Source: an uncultured Clostridia bacterium
Lineage (GTDB): Bacteria; Bacillota; Clostridia; Christensenellales; Borkfalkiaceae
DNA length: 64,000 nt
NCBI GenBank assembly: GCA_934278995.1
Contig: CAKQWM010000009.1
Coordinates: 1 to 64,000, forward strand
Direction of reading: 5' to 3'
Shown: positions 7,779 through 16,812 of the stretch, one piece after another
Layout: every line of letters begins with the position of its first letter
Position numbering within the stretch: position 1 is the stretch's first letter
Notes under the pieces: model-generated
What the model was told of the DNA's origin: nothing
What the model saw: the letters and a program-made list of their open reading frames with translations, nothing else
Databases searched by the model: none
Translations under genes and position numbers: made by a program

Positions 7779-8210
7779 ATGTTGATGCCTAAGAGAGTTA
7801 AAAGAAGAAAACAACATCGCGGCAGAATGACCGGTAAATGCACCAAAGGCAATAAAATTGCTTACGGCGAATACGGATTGGTTGCGGAAAGCCCCAGTTG
7901 GATTACTTCCAACCAGATAGAGGCGGCCCGTGTCGCAATGACGAGATTCACAAAACGCGGCGGGCAGGTTTGGATCGATATATTCCCTCATAAACCTGTT
8001 ACCAAAAAACCTGCCGAAACCCGTATGGGTAGCGGTAAAGGCGCGGTAGAATATTGGGTAGCGGTCGTAAAACCCGGCAGAGTATTATTTGAAATTGCCG
8101 GCGTAGCCGAAGCCGACGCAAGAGAAGCGTTAAGACTTGCAAGTCATAAACTTCCCTGCAAATGCAAAATCGTAAAGAAAGAAAATATCGAACAAGGGAG
8201 TGAGGGCTAA
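7779..8210 (+). CDS. rplP: 50S ribosomal protein L16
   Basis: 143 aa. Late-assembling protein that orders the A-site region. Begins MLMPKRVKRRKQHRGRM as in most bacteria, which supports ATG 7779 although AGGAGG (7761-7766) is 12 nt away. The loop RMGSGKGAVEYWVAVVKPG is intact. The stop overlaps the rpmC start (TAATG). Confidence 0.96.
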   Translation: MLMPKRVKRRKQHRGRMTGKCTKGNKIAYGEYGLVAESPSWITSNQIEAARVAMTRFTKRGGQVWIDIFPHKPVTKKPAETRMGSGKGAVEYWVAVVKPGRVLFEIAGVAEADAREALRLASHKLPCKCKIVKKENIEQGSEG

Positions 8211-8407
8211 TGAAAGCGAAACAGATTCATGAAATGACCGACGACGAGCTCACCACGAAGTTGGCTGAACTTAAAGACGAACTTTTTAACCTTCGTTTCC
8301 GTCACGCAACCGGACAACTTGAAAATCCCAACGTCTTAAACGGCGTCAAGAAGGATATCGCAAGAGTCAAAACGGTTATAAGAGAAAGAGAAATCAAGAA
8401 GGCTTAA
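8210..8407 (+). CDS. rpmC: 50S ribosomal protein L29
   Basis: 65 aa, two-helix protein beside L23 at the tunnel exit. LFNLRFRHATGQLENP is the family core. It starts inside the rplP stop codon. Confidence 0.96.
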   Translation: MKAKQIHEMTDDELTTKLAELKDELFNLRFRHATGQLENPNVLNGVKKDIARVKTVIREREIKKA

Positions 8408-8418
8408 GGAGGATTATG

Positions 8419-8670
8419 ATGAGAAATTTACGTAAAGAAAGAGTAGGAATCGTATCTTCCGACAAGATGGACAAAACGGTCGTGGTAGTGGTGGAAGAAA
8501 AGGCTAAACACCCCCTCTACAAAAAGACTATCACTACTTCCAAAAAGTTCAAGGCGCACGACGAAAACAACGAGTGCGGTATTGGCGACAAGGTAAGAAT
8601 TGTTGAAACCAGAAAATTAAGTAAGGACAAGAATTGGAGAGTTGCCGCCATCGTAGAAAAGGCTAAGTAA
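8419..8670 (+). CDS. rpsQ: 30S ribosomal protein S17
   Basis: 83 aa OB-fold protein that binds 16S rRNA early in assembly. RKERVGIVSSDKMDKTVVV is diagnostic. Two ATG codons lie in tandem at 8416 and 8419; the second has the better 7-nt distance to AGGAGG (8406-8411) and matches the usual family start. Confidence 0.95.
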   Translation: MRNLRKERVGIVSSDKMDKTVVVVVEEKAKHPLYKKTITTSKKFKAHDENNECGIGDKVRIVETRKLSKDKNWRVAAIVEKAK

Positions 8671-8683
8671 CAGGAGGGCTACT

Positions 8684-9052
8684 ATGATACAAGCGCAGAC
8701 AAGATTAAAAGCAGCAGATAACTCGGGTGCTAAAGAGTTAATGTGCATAAAAGTTCTCGGTGGCTCTTATCGTAAATGGGGCAACATAGGCGACGTTATA
8801 GTTGCCAGCGTAAAAACGGCTACTCCGGGCGGCGCGGTTAAAAAAGGCGACGTAGTCAAAGCGGTTATCGTAAGGACTACCAGCGGTTTAAGACGTCCCG
8901 ACGGTACTCATATCAGATTTGACGACAACGCAGCCGTTATCATCGACGCGGCAAAACAGCCCCGCGGTACCCGTATCTTCGGGCCTGTCGCAAGAGAATT
9001 AAGGGAAAAAGATTACATGAGAATCATTTCCCTCGCGCCGGAGGTTCTGTAA
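8684..9052 (+). CDS. rplN: 50S ribosomal protein L14
   Basis: 122 aa. Forms intersubunit bridges B5 and B8 and is the docking site of RsfS, encoded at 31650 in this window. MIQAQTRLKAADNSGAKELM and the C-terminal RELREKDYMRIISLAPEVL are typical. First gene of the spc part, only 13 nt after rpsQ, so there is no sign of a separate promoter. Confidence 0.97.
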   Translation: MIQAQTRLKAADNSGAKELMCIKVLGGSYRKWGNIGDVIVASVKTATPGGAVKKGDVVKAVIVRTTSGLRRPDGTHIRFDDNAAVIIDAAKQPRGTRIFGPVARELREKDYMRIISLAPEVL

Positions 9053-9063
9053 GGAGATTAATC

Positions 9064-9435
9064 ATGAAAGTTAAAAAGAACGATACAGTATATGTTTTAA
9101 CGGGAAAGGACGCCGGCAAGACCGGTAAAGTTCTTACCGCTTTCCCCAAGGAAAACAGAATCACGGTTGACGGCGTAAACGTTCAGAAGAAGCATCAGAA
9201 AGCCCGCTCCGCAAAAGAAACGGGCGGTATCGTCGATATGGCAGGCCCCATCGACGCTTCCAACGTTTTGGTCGTATGCCCCGCTTGCGGAAAGGGAACG
9301 AGGGTTCACCACGCAATCGTTGAAGACAAAAAGATCAGAGTATGCGCCAAATGCGGCGCCGCTCTCGACGTAAAAGAGGCAAAACAAACTAAAGCGGGTA
9401 AAACCGCAAAGCCTGCTAAGAAGGCTGCTAAATAA
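9064..9435 (+). CDS. rplX: 50S ribosomal protein L24
   Basis: 123 aa, longer than the usual ~103. The KOW motif (KGKDAGKTGKVL-like, residues 14-25) initiates 50S assembly. A zinc-ribbon-like pair, CPACGKGT and CAKCGAAL, is visible in the C-terminal half, followed by a Lys/Ala-rich tail of about 20 residues. The tail is probably an rRNA-binding extension of this lineage. Confidence 0.95.
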   Translation: MKVKKNDTVYVLTGKDAGKTGKVLTAFPKENRITVDGVNVQKKHQKARSAKETGGIVDMAGPIDASNVLVVCPACGKGTRVHHAIVEDKKIRVCAKCGAALDVKEAKQTKAGKTAKPAKKAAK

Positions 9436-9460
9436 TAATAAGCCAATAAGGAGATAAAAA

Positions 9461-10054
9461 ATGGCAAGTAACAAGACTCAGGTTGCTAAAGAAACTGCAA
9501 CCGATTCAAAGTACGTCAGCCGAGTAAGACAACGTTACGAACAAGAAGTCGTACCTTATCTTATAAAGCATTTTAACTATACCAACGTTAATCAGGTACC
9601 TAAACTCGTTAAGATTACCATCAACGGCGGTTTGGGCGACATTAAGGATAATGCCAAAAGTATTCAACTCGTTCAACAGGAACTTGCTCAGATTTCCGGT
9701 CAGAAAGCAGTGCTTACTACCGCTAAAAAATCCGTTGCAAACTTTAAAGTCAGGGTAGGTATGAACGTAGGTCTGAAGGTAACTCTTCGCGGAAACAGAA
9801 TGTACGACTTTTTCGATAAGCTCGTATCGGTTGCTTTACCGAGAGTAAGAGACTTCAAAGGCGTTCCTACAAAATCATTCGACGGCAGAGGTAACTACGC
9901 CATGGGCGTTAAAGAACAACTTATCTTCCCCGAAATCCAGTACGACCAGATCGAAAAGATCAGAGGGTTCGATATTTGCTTCGTAACTACCGCTAAGACC
10001 GACGAAGAAGCTAAAGAGCTTTTAAAAGCGCTCGGCATGCCCTTCAAGGCTTAA
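9461..10054 (+). CDS. rplE: 50S ribosomal protein L5
   Basis: 197 aa, about 18 longer than the common 179 because of an N-terminal polar extension before YVSRVRQRYEQEVVPYL. L5 holds 5S rRNA in the central protuberance. SGQKAVLTTAKKSVANFKVR is the conserved core. AAGGAGAT precedes ATG 9461. Confidence 0.96.
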   Translation: MASNKTQVAKETATDSKYVSRVRQRYEQEVVPYLIKHFNYTNVNQVPKLVKITINGGLGDIKDNAKSIQLVQQELAQISGQKAVLTTAKKSVANFKVRVGMNVGLKVTLRGNRMYDFFDKLVSVALPRVRDFKGVPTKSFDGRGNYAMGVKEQLIFPEIQYDQIEKIRGFDICFVTTAKTDEEAKELLKALGMPFKA

Positions 10055-10068
10055 TAAGGAGATAAACT

Positions 10069-10254
10069 ATGGCAAAAAAATCAATGATCAATAAACAGCA
10101 AAGAACGCCTAAGTTTTCTACGAGAGCGTACACGAGATGCAGTATCTGCGGTCGTCCGCACGCTGTTCTTCGTAAGTACGGTGTCTGCCGTATTTGCTTC
10201 AGAAACTTAGCATACAAGGGACAGATTCCCGGCGTTAAGAAATCAAGCTGGTAA
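10069..10254 (+). CDS. rpsN: 30S ribosomal protein S14, zinc type
   Basis: 61 aa, the short zinc-binding form. C24-x2-C27 (CSICG) and a second CxxC in VCRICFRNLAYKG make the zinc site; the protein ends in KKSSW as usual. Presence of the zinc form here is typical of Firmicutes spc operons. Confidence 0.97.
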   Translation: MAKKSMINKQQRTPKFSTRAYTRCSICGRPHAVLRKYGVCRICFRNLAYKGQIPGVKKSSW

Positions 10255-10267
10255 GGAGGAAATAACA

Positions 10268-10660
10268 ATGACAGATCCTATTGCAGATATGCTCACAAGA
10301 ATCAGAAATGCGTTGGTTGTCAAACGTGAAGTTGTTGAAATCCCCGTTTCCAACACAAAGAAAGCAATTGCACAGATTCTTTTAGACGAAGGCTATATTG
10401 CGGACTACAAAGTGGATGGCGAAGGACTTGACAGCAAAATCGTTGTTACCCTCAAATACGGCGCAAAGGGCGAAAAGGTTATAACCGGTTTAAAGAGAAT
10501 TTCCAAACCCGGTTTGAGAATTTATGCAGGTTACGATGAACTTCCCAGAGTTTTGAACGGAATGGGTATCGCAATCGTTTCTACTCCCAAGGGCGTTATG
10601 ACCGACAGAGAGGCAAGAAAACTGCATCACGGCGGCGAGATACTCGCTTACGTCTGGTAA
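10268..10660 (+). CDS. rpsH: 30S ribosomal protein S8
   Basis: 130 aa. Binds helix 21 of 16S rRNA. MTDPIADMLTRIRNA and the C-terminal STPKGVMTDREARKLHHGGE are signatures. GGAGG lies 8 nt ahead of the ATG. Confidence 0.97.
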   Translation: MTDPIADMLTRIRNALVVKREVVEIPVSNTKKAIAQILLDEGYIADYKVDGEGLDSKIVVTLKYGAKGEKVITGLKRISKPGLRIYAGYDELPRVLNGMGIAIVSTPKGVMTDREARKLHHGGEILAYVW

Positions 10661-10672
10661 GGAGGGGTTAAG

Positions 10673-11212
10673 ATGTCGAGAATCGGTAGAGAACCGGTGG
10701 TCATCCCCGCCGGCGTTACGGTTGATTTTTCCAACAACCTTATGACAGTTAAAGGTCCCAAGGGTACGCTTACTCAGGATTACGATTCGGTTATCACGCC
10801 CAACGTGGAAGGTAATACCGTAGTATTCACGAGAAACAGCGACGAAGGTCCTGTCCGCGCCAAGCACGGTCTTTACAGAGCGCTTCTTCATAACATGGTC
10901 GTCGGCGTTACCGAAGGTTTCACGAAAACCTTAATCGTTAACGGCGTAGGCTGGAAGGTTAACATGCAGGGCGAAAAATTGGTTTTAAACATCGGTTTTT
11001 CCCACCCCGTCGAATATCTTCCTCTGGAAGGCGTAAAACTTGCTTGTCCGTCCGCAACCGAAATCACCGTCAGCGGTATCAATAAAGTTGACGTAGGTCA
11101 GGTTGCCTCAACCTTAAGGGCTATGAGAAAGCCCGAACCTTATCACGGCTACGGAATCCGTTACAAAGACGAAGTAATCGTACGTAAGGAAGGCAAGACG
11201 GCCGGTAAATAA
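10673..11212 (+). CDS. rplF: 50S ribosomal protein L6
   Basis: 179 aa with the duplicated L6 fold; lies near the sarcin-ricin loop and GTPase centre. SRIGREPVVIPAGV at the start and RKPEPYHGYGIRYKDE near the end are diagnostic. Confidence 0.97.
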   Translation: MSRIGREPVVIPAGVTVDFSNNLMTVKGPKGTLTQDYDSVITPNVEGNTVVFTRNSDEGPVRAKHGLYRALLHNMVVGVTEGFTKTLIVNGVGWKVNMQGEKLVLNIGFSHPVEYLPLEGVKLACPSATEITVSGINKVDVGQVASTLRAMRKPEPYHGYGIRYKDEVIVRKEGKTAGK

Positions 11213-11225
11213 GGAGTAGTGAATT

Positions 11226-11594
11226 ATGATTACTAAAATCGATAAAAATCAGGACAGATTAAAAAGACACGCAAGAGTCAGGAAGAAATTGAGCGGTACG
11301 CCCGAAACTCCCAGACTTTGCGTTTACAGAAGTCTTAATCACATTTACGCGCAGATTATCGACGACGCGGCGGGCAATACTTTGGTTGCCGCTTCTTCCG
11401 TCGAAAAAGAAATCGCTAAATTATTAGACGGTAAGACCAAAAAAGAACAAGCCAAGATTGTCGGAGCCAAACTTGCCGAAAAGGCTTTGGCGAAAGGCAT
11501 CGCAAACGTCGTTTTCGATCGTGGCGGTTACATCTACACCGGTAGAGTGGCAAGCCTTGCAGACGGCGCAAGAGAAGGCGGACTTAAATTCTAA
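11226..11594 (+). CDS. rplR: 50S ribosomal protein L18
   Basis: 122 aa. 5S rRNA-binding protein that works with L5. RLKRHARVRKKLSGTPETPRL and the C-terminal FDRGGYIYTGRVASLADGAREGGL are intact. Confidence 0.97.
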   Translation: MITKIDKNQDRLKRHARVRKKLSGTPETPRLCVYRSLNHIYAQIIDDAAGNTLVAASSVEKEIAKLLDGKTKKEQAKIVGAKLAEKALAKGIANVVFDRGGYIYTGRVASLADGAREGGLKF

Positions 11595-11608
11595 AGGAGG
11601 ACTTTGAA

Positions 11609-12130
11609 ATGGCAAGAGAAAACGGAAGACCACAAAGAAGACCCGAGGAAAAAGACGGTCTTAACAAAAAACTTATTTCCGTCAACCGTATTACAAAGGT
11701 TGTTAAAGGCGGTAAGAAAATGCGTTTCGCAGCCCTCGTTGTAGTAGGTGACGAAAACGGCAAAGTCGGTTACGGCATGGGTAAAGCCAACGAAGTACCC
11801 GAAGCAATCGAAAAAGCCTCCACGCAGGCAAAGAAGAATATGATTACCGTCGCTATGGACGGAAGCACTATTCCTCACGCGCTTGTAGGCAAGTTCGGTC
11901 GCGGTTCGGTTATCATGTTGCCTGCCGAAGAAGGTACCGGCGTTATCGCAGGCGGCCCCGTTCGTGCGGTTATGGAAGCATGCGGCATTAAAAACATCAG
12001 AACGAAATCTCACGGAACCAGCAACCCCATCAACATGGTTAAAGCGGTTGTTACGGGATTATCGCAACTTCGTACGGCTGAGCAGGTCGCTGCGCTTCGC
12101 GGTAAAACCGTGGAAGAGATTCTCGGATAA
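11609..12130 (+). CDS. rpsE: 30S ribosomal protein S5
   Basis: 173 aa. Decoding-fidelity protein of the mRNA entry channel. The double-stranded RNA-binding half (LISVNRITKVVKGGKKMRF) and the C-terminal GGPVRAVMEACGIKNIRTK are present. A charged N-terminal tail contains RPQRRPEEKD. Confidence 0.97.
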   Translation: MARENGRPQRRPEEKDGLNKKLISVNRITKVVKGGKKMRFAALVVVGDENGKVGYGMGKANEVPEAIEKASTQAKKNMITVAMDGSTIPHALVGKFGRGSVIMLPAEEGTGVIAGGPVRAVMEACGIKNIRTKSHGTSNPINMVKAVVTGLSQLRTAEQVAALRGKTVEEILG

Positions 12131-12144
12131 GGAGGGCTTTAAAA

Positions 12145-12330
12145 ATGGCTGAAAACAGAGTTAAAGTAACCCTTATTAAAAGCACTATTGGTTGTCTTAA
12201 AGATCAAAAGGCTACCGTTGAGTCGTTAGGACTTAAAAAAATCGGTCAGTCGAACGAATTTAAAGACAGTCCCGCCCTTCAGGGTAAGCTTTTCAAAGTT
12301 AAGCACCTTGTTAAGGTCGAAAACGTATAA
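12145..12330 (+). CDS. rpmD: 50S ribosomal protein L30
   Basis: 61 aa. VKVTLIKSTIGCLKDQKATVESLGLKK is the whole-family pattern. Sits between rpsE and rplO as in B. subtilis. Confidence 0.96.
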   Translation: MAENRVKVTLIKSTIGCLKDQKATVESLGLKKIGQSNEFKDSPALQGKLFKVKHLVKVENV

Positions 12331-12341
12331 GAGGTGGCTTT

Positions 12342-12791
12342 ATGAGATTAGGAAATTTACAACCTGCCTTCGGCTCGAGAACGAGCGCTAAAAGAGTAGG
12401 CAGAGGTATCGGCTCAGGCATGGGCAAAACTTCTACCAGAGGTCATAAAGGTCAATGGGCAAGAAGCGGCGGCGGTGTTCGTCCCGGTTTCGAAGGCGGT
12501 CAGATGCCTTTGATAAGACGTTCTCCGAAGCGTGGTTTCAACAATTATTTCAAGAAAGTTTACGCGGTAGTCAATCTGGAAGCGCTCAACGCTTTCGAAG
12601 CGGGTGCCGTAGTGGATTACGACGCTTTATACGAAGCGGGGCTTATCAAAGAAGTCAAACGTTCTCAGGGCTTGAAAGTACTCGGTAACGGAGAATTAAC
12701 CGTTGCGCTTACCGTTAAAGCGGCTGCGTTTTCCGCGTCCGCAAAAGAGGCTATCGAGAAAGCAGGCGGAACTTGCGAACTTGATAAATAG
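12342..12791 (+). CDS. rplO: 50S ribosomal protein L15
   Basis: 149 aa. Late 50S assembly protein. The Gly/Arg-rich N-terminal region (KRVGRGIGSGMGKTSTRGHKG) threads into rRNA; GFEGGQMPLIRRSPKRGFN follows. The next gene, secY, is 24 nt downstream. Confidence 0.97.
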   Translation: MRLGNLQPAFGSRTSAKRVGRGIGSGMGKTSTRGHKGQWARSGGGVRPGFEGGQMPLIRRSPKRGFNNYFKKVYAVVNLEALNAFEAGAVVDYDALYEAGLIKEVKRSQGLKVLGNGELTVALTVKAAAFSASAKEAIEKAGGTCELDK

Positions 12792-12815
12792 TTTGCTTTT
12801 AGCGGGGTATAAAAC

Positions 12816-14129
12816 ATGTTTGAAACATTAAAAAATGCATTTAAAGTAAAAGAAATCAGAACGAAAATATTCATTACGTTATTATTCGTTTTGATTTACA
12901 GATTGGGATGCTATATTCCCGTTCCCGGTATCGGCGGTTACTTAATCAACGAAGCCGACCTCGGAAAGGTATCGTATCTCAATATTATGTCAATGATGTC
13001 GGGCGGCGCTCTTGCGCAAGGTACCTGGTTTGCAATGGGTATCGGGCCTTACATTAATGCTTCGATTATTATTCAACTTTTAGCAGTTGCAATTCCCGCA
13101 TTGGAAAGATTATCCAAACAAGGTGAAGAAGGTCAGAAGAAGATCGCCAACATTACGCGTATCGGCGCTTTGATTCTTGCAATTTTGCAATCGGTCGGCA
13201 TTTTGATCGCTTACGGCGATACGGCTATTTCAAGCGCTTCCGGTCATACTTCTATGTTACAACTTTTCGGAAATCAGAAATGGCTTTGCTACGTCGTTCT
13301 GGTTGTTTTCTATTCGTCCGGCGCTCTTATTACGGTATGGCTCGGCGAAAGAATTACCGAAAACGGCGTTTCAAACGGTATTTCGCTTCTCATCTTCGTC
13401 GGTATTTTAACGACGGTAGGTACGCAGACAATAAGTATGCTTACGAGCATTTTCGGCGGCGACTTCAACGCTTTATGGCGTTTCGTAGGCTTCGTTGCGA
13501 TAATAATCGTAGTATTCGGTCTTATCGTCTTCGTTGAACTTTCCGAAAGAAAAATTCCCGTTCAGTACGCTAAACAGGTCAAGGGAAGAAAAATGTACGG
13601 CGGACAATCGACGGTTATTCCCATTAAAGTAAACGCAAGCGGCGTTATGCCTCTGATTTTTGCTTTTTCCATTTTATCGTTCCCCGAACTTATCGGCACG
13701 ATGATTGCTCCCAACGGCGGATTTATCCTCTGGTGGCAGAAATGGATGGGAACTAACTCATGGCTTTACATGATTGTTCTTTGCTTGCTTATATTGGGCT
13801 TTGCTTATTTTTACGCAACGCTTCAATTTAACCCCGAAGACATTTCCAAGACCATTCAACAAAACGGCGGTTTTATTCCGGGTATCAGACCGGGTAAGCC
13901 TACTGCCGATTATTTGAAGAAAGTACAGAACAGAATCACTTTGTTCGGCGCAATCTTCCTCGCTTTCATGGCTCTCGTTCCCGCCATCTTGTTTAAGACG
14001 GTGTTACAGTCGGCATCGACCGTATTCAGCGCAACGGGGCTTATCATCTGCGTATCCGTGGCATTGGAATTCAATACCGCTCTGGAATCTCAGATAATGA
14101 TGAAGAATTACAAAGGTTTCCTTAAATAA
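12816..14129 (+). CDS. secY: protein translocase subunit SecY
   Basis: 437 aa, ten predicted membrane helices. Channel of the Sec translocon in the cytoplasmic membrane. The family signatures GIGPYINASIIIQLL (about residue 75) and the cytosolic loop SERKIPVQYAKQ (SecA/ribosome contact) are clear. The ribosome site before ATG 12816 is weak (AGCGGGG), which may tune its yield below that of the ribosomal genes. Confidence 0.97.
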   Translation: MFETLKNAFKVKEIRTKIFITLLFVLIYRLGCYIPVPGIGGYLINEADLGKVSYLNIMSMMSGGALAQGTWFAMGIGPYINASIIIQLLAVAIPALERLSKQGEEGQKKIANITRIGALILAILQSVGILIAYGDTAISSASGHTSMLQLFGNQKWLCYVVLVVFYSSGALITVWLGERITENGVSNGISLLIFVGILTTVGTQTISMLTSIFGGDFNALWRFVGFVAIIIVVFGLIVFVELSERKIPVQYAKQVKGRKMYGGQSTVIPIKVNASGVMPLIFAFSILSFPELIGTMIAPNGGFILWWQKWMGTNSWLYMIVLCLLILGFAYFYATLQFNPEDISKTIQQNGGFIPGIRPGKPTADYLKKVQNRITLFGAIFLAFMALVPAILFKTVLQSASTVFSATGLIICVSVALEFNTALESQIMMKNYKGFLK

Positions 14130-14141
14130 TAAGCGAGATTT

Positions 14142-14762
14142 ATGAATATCGTTTTTTTGGGCGCACCCGGCGCGGGTAAAGGAACTCAGGCTTCCATGAT
14201 AGCCGAAAAGTTTTCTATTCCGCACATTTCAACGGGTGACATATTCAGACAAAACATAAAAGACCAAACTCCTATCGGTATCGTTGCGAAAAACTATATC
14301 GATAGGGGACTGTTGGTCCCCGACGAAGTCACGGTCGAGATAGTCAGGGGAAGAATCATCGAGGACGATTGTAAAAACGGTTTTATCCTCGACGGATTTC
14401 CGAGAGATGTCGCGCAAGCGGAGGCTTTGGCAAGTTTTGCCGAAATCGACGCGGTTATTGACATCGTTATCCCTATGACGAGGCTCATGAGAAGGCTCAC
14501 CGGCAGGCGCGTATGCGCCGTGTGCGGCGAACCCCATCACGTTGACTTTATCGGAAACGTATCGGCTTGTTTAAAATGCGGCGGCGCGCTTATCCAGCGC
14601 GAAGACGATACAGAACAAACGGTACTTAACAGGCTTAATGTTTATACGGAAAAAACGGCGCCGTTGATTGATTATTATCAAAAAAGCGGTCTGTTGAAAA
14701 TTGTAAACGGAGATCAACCCGTTTCAGAAGTTTTTCAGGATATCGTTAAGGTGCTGAAATGA
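14142..14762 (+). CDS. adk: adenylate kinase, zinc-lid type
   Basis: 206 aa. Interconverts ATP + AMP and 2 ADP. The P-loop GAPGAGKGT is at residues 7-15 and DGFPRD at 84-89. The LID carries C125-x2-C128 and C143-x2-C146, the four-cysteine zinc site typical of Gram-positive enzymes. It overlaps map by 4 bp (ATGA), so the two are coupled. Confidence 0.96.
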   Translation: MNIVFLGAPGAGKGTQASMIAEKFSIPHISTGDIFRQNIKDQTPIGIVAKNYIDRGLLVPDEVTVEIVRGRIIEDDCKNGFILDGFPRDVAQAEALASFAEIDAVIDIVIPMTRLMRRLTGRRVCAVCGEPHHVDFIGNVSACLKCGGALIQREDDTEQTVLNRLNVYTEKTAPLIDYYQKSGLLKIVNGDQPVSEVFQDIVKVLK

Positions 14763-15496
14763 TTTACGTAAAAACACCGCAAGAAATCGAGAAAATCAAA
14801 GCGTCATGCCTGATTATCGGCGACATGCTGAAACTTCTCGAAGAAAAAATACGCCCCGGGGTAGCCACAAAAGATCTTGACCGCTTCGCTTTCGATTATA
14901 TAGCGTCACGCGGCGCAAAACCTAATTTTTTAGGTTACGGCGGGTTTCCCGGAACTATTTGCGTTTCAATCGACGAACAGGTCGTACACGGTTTTCCTTC
15001 GGACAGAGTTTTAAAGGAAGGCGAAATCGTGTCTATCGATACCGGTTGCGTGCTAAACGGGTACCACTCGGACGCGGCAAGGACTTTTCCCGTCGGTAAT
15101 TGTTCCCCCGAAAAATTAAGACTTATCGAAGTTACCAAAGAATGTTTTTTTAAAGGGATCGAAGCGATTACCATAGGCGGCGCGATAGGAGATATCGGAT
15201 ACGCCGTACAGCAACACGCGGAATCTAACGGCTTTTCCGTCGTAAGAGATATGGTCGGACACGGCGTGGGCAGGTTTCTGCACGAAGAACCGGAAGTTCC
15301 CAATTACGGCAAAAAGGGCGTGGGCGTAAGGATAAGACGAGGTATGACGCTTGCCGTCGAACCCATGATAAACATGGGGGATTACCACGTCGATATCGAC
15401 GGGTGGAAATGCGTAACGTCCGACGGAAAACCGTCGGCGCACTACGAAAACACTATTGCTATTACCGATAACGGTGTAGAGATACTAACGTTATAA
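14759..15496 (+). CDS. map: methionine aminopeptidase, type I
   Basis: 245 aa. Removes the N-terminal Met from new proteins using two metal ions. DTGCVLNGYHSDAARTF carries the two Asp ligands, MVGHGVGRFLHEEP the His, and AVEPMINMG plus ENTIAIT the two Glu ligands. Starts inside the adk stop region. Confidence 0.96.
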   Translation: MIYVKTPQEIEKIKASCLIIGDMLKLLEEKIRPGVATKDLDRFAFDYIASRGAKPNFLGYGGFPGTICVSIDEQVVHGFPSDRVLKEGEIVSIDTGCVLNGYHSDAARTFPVGNCSPEKLRLIEVTKECFFKGIEAITIGGAIGDIGYAVQQHAESNGFSVVRDMVGHGVGRFLHEEPEVPNYGKKGVGVRIRRGMTLAVEPMINMGDYHVDIDGWKCVTSDGKPSAHYENTIAITDNGVEILTL

Positions 15497-15517
15497 TATA
15501 AAACGGAGGATTTAATT

Positions 15518-15739
15518 GTGTCGAAAAACGACGTGATAGAAGCGGAAGGCGTTATATTGGAAGCGCTTCCCAACGCAACGTTTAAGGTAAAATTATCAAA
15601 CGGTTTCGTTATTACCGCGTATATTTCCGGAAAGTTAAGAATGAATTACATTAAAATTATTCCGGGAGACTCGGTAAAACTCGAAATGAGTCCTTACGAC
15701 TTATCAAAAGGAAGAATCGTTTGGCGTAGCAAATCATAA
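15518..15739 (+). CDS. infA: translation initiation factor IF-1
   Basis: 73 aa OB-fold protein that blocks the A site during initiation. VIEAEGVILEALPNATFKVKL is the family core. GTG start at 15518 after ACGGAGG. In place of the usual hxSGKxRxxxIxI loop it reads ISGKLRMNYIKI. Confidence 0.95.
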   Translation: MSKNDVIEAEGVILEALPNATFKVKLSNGFVITAYISGKLRMNYIKIIPGDSVKLEMSPYDLSKGRIVWRSKS

Positions 15740-15789
15740 GCATTAAGCAAAAATTTAAAAGTTCAAAAAATATCGGAGGAACATAATTT

Positions 15790-15906
15790 ATGAAAGTCAG
15801 ACCGTCTGTTAAACCGATGTGCGATAAGTGCAAGGTTATTAAAAGAGAAGGCAAGGTTATGGTAATTTGTTCAAAGAACAAAAATCATAAACAAAGACAA
15901 GGTTAA
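15790..15906 (+). CDS. rpmJ: 50S ribosomal protein L36
   Basis: 38 aa. MKVRPSVKPMCDKCKVIKRE is the L36 signature and CxxC, C and H of the zinc site are all there (C11, C14, C27 and H33 by count), so this is the zinc-binding form. CGGAGG lies 10 nt before the ATG. Confidence 0.96.
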   Translation: MKVRPSVKPMCDKCKVIKREGKVMVICSKNKNHKQRQG

Positions 15907-15919
15907 CGGAAACAAATCG

Positions 15920-15956
15920 TTTACGCAAAAAGGGCATTCACCCCTCGTAGCGTAAA
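15920..15956 (+). promoter_or_regulatory. hairpin in the leader of rpsM
   Basis: TTTACGC (15920-15926) pairs with GCGTAAA (15950-15956) and encloses a smaller GGG/CCC helix. No T-tract follows, so it is not a plain terminator. At 108 bp the rpmJ-rpsM gap is one of the longest in the cluster; the hairpin could serve RNA processing or autogenous control. Confidence 0.4.
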
Positions 15957-16014
15957 AGATATCGAATATATATATCAATTTATTTTTACACATTATTTTG
16001 GAGGATATTAAATA

Positions 16015-16392
16015 ATGGCACGTATTTCCGGTGTTGACTTACCGAGAGAAAAGCGTGTAGAGATCGGCCTTACCTACATTTTCGGTATCGGCAGAACTAC
16101 ATCGAATAAGATTTTAAGCGAAACCGGCGTTAATCCCGACACCAGAGTCAAGGATTTAACCGAAGAAGATATTTCTAAAATCAGGGAATATATTGAACGT
16201 AATTTACACGTAGAAGGCGAACTTAAAACCGAAAATTCAATGAACATCAAACGTCTTATTGAAATCGGTTCGTATAGAGGCGTTCGCCACAGAAAGAACT
16301 TGCCCGTAAGAGGTCAGAGTTCAAAGAGAAACGCAAGGACGAGAAAAGGTCCTCGTCGTACCGTCGCCAAGAAGAAGACGGCTTCTAAGTAA
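16015..16392 (+). CDS. rpsM: 30S ribosomal protein S13
   Basis: 125 aa. Head protein contacting the P-site tRNA and L5. ARISGVDLPREKRVEIGLTYI and the C-terminal RGVRHRKNLPVRGQ block with a basic tail are standard. GGAGG precedes ATG 16015. Confidence 0.97.
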   Translation: MARISGVDLPREKRVEIGLTYIFGIGRTTSNKILSETGVNPDTRVKDLTEEDISKIREYIERNLHVEGELKTENSMNIKRLIEIGSYRGVRHRKNLPVRGQSSKRNARTRKGPRRTVAKKKTASK

Positions 16393-16405
16393 GAGGTGAA
16401 AAGTT

Positions 16406-16798
16406 ATGGCAGCTACTAAAAAAGTTATAAAAAAACGTAGAGAGTTAAAGAAGGTTGACAAGGGACAAGTTCATATTAAGTCTTCTTTCAACAACACCAT
16501 CATCACCGTAACCGATATGAACGGCAACACCATTTCTCATTGCAGCGCAGGCGCTTTAGGCTTCCGCGGTTCGAGAAAATCCACTCCTTTCGCGGCTCAA
16601 CAGGCTTCCGAAACCGCTGCAAGAGCGGCTATGGAACACGGATTGAGAAGTGTTGAAGTTTACGTTAAAGGTCCCGGTCAGGGCAGAGAATCCGCTATCC
16701 GCGCGCTCGGCGTTTGCGGTATCGAAGTTACTCTTATTCAGGACGTTTCCCCCATTGCTCACAACGGATGCCGTCCTCCTAAACGTCGCAGAGTATAA
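16406..16798 (+). CDS. rpsK: 30S ribosomal protein S11
   Basis: 130 aa platform protein. HIKSSFNNTIITVTDMNGN and the C-terminal DVSPIAHNGCRPPKRRRV are diagnostic. Confidence 0.97.
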   Translation: MAATKKVIKKRRELKKVDKGQVHIKSSFNNTIITVTDMNGNTISHCSAGALGFRGSRKSTPFAAQQASETAARAAMEHGLRSVEVYVKGPGQGRESAIRALGVCGIEVTLIQDVSPIAHNGCRPPKRRRV

Positions 16799-16812
16799 GG
16801 AGATATTGATTT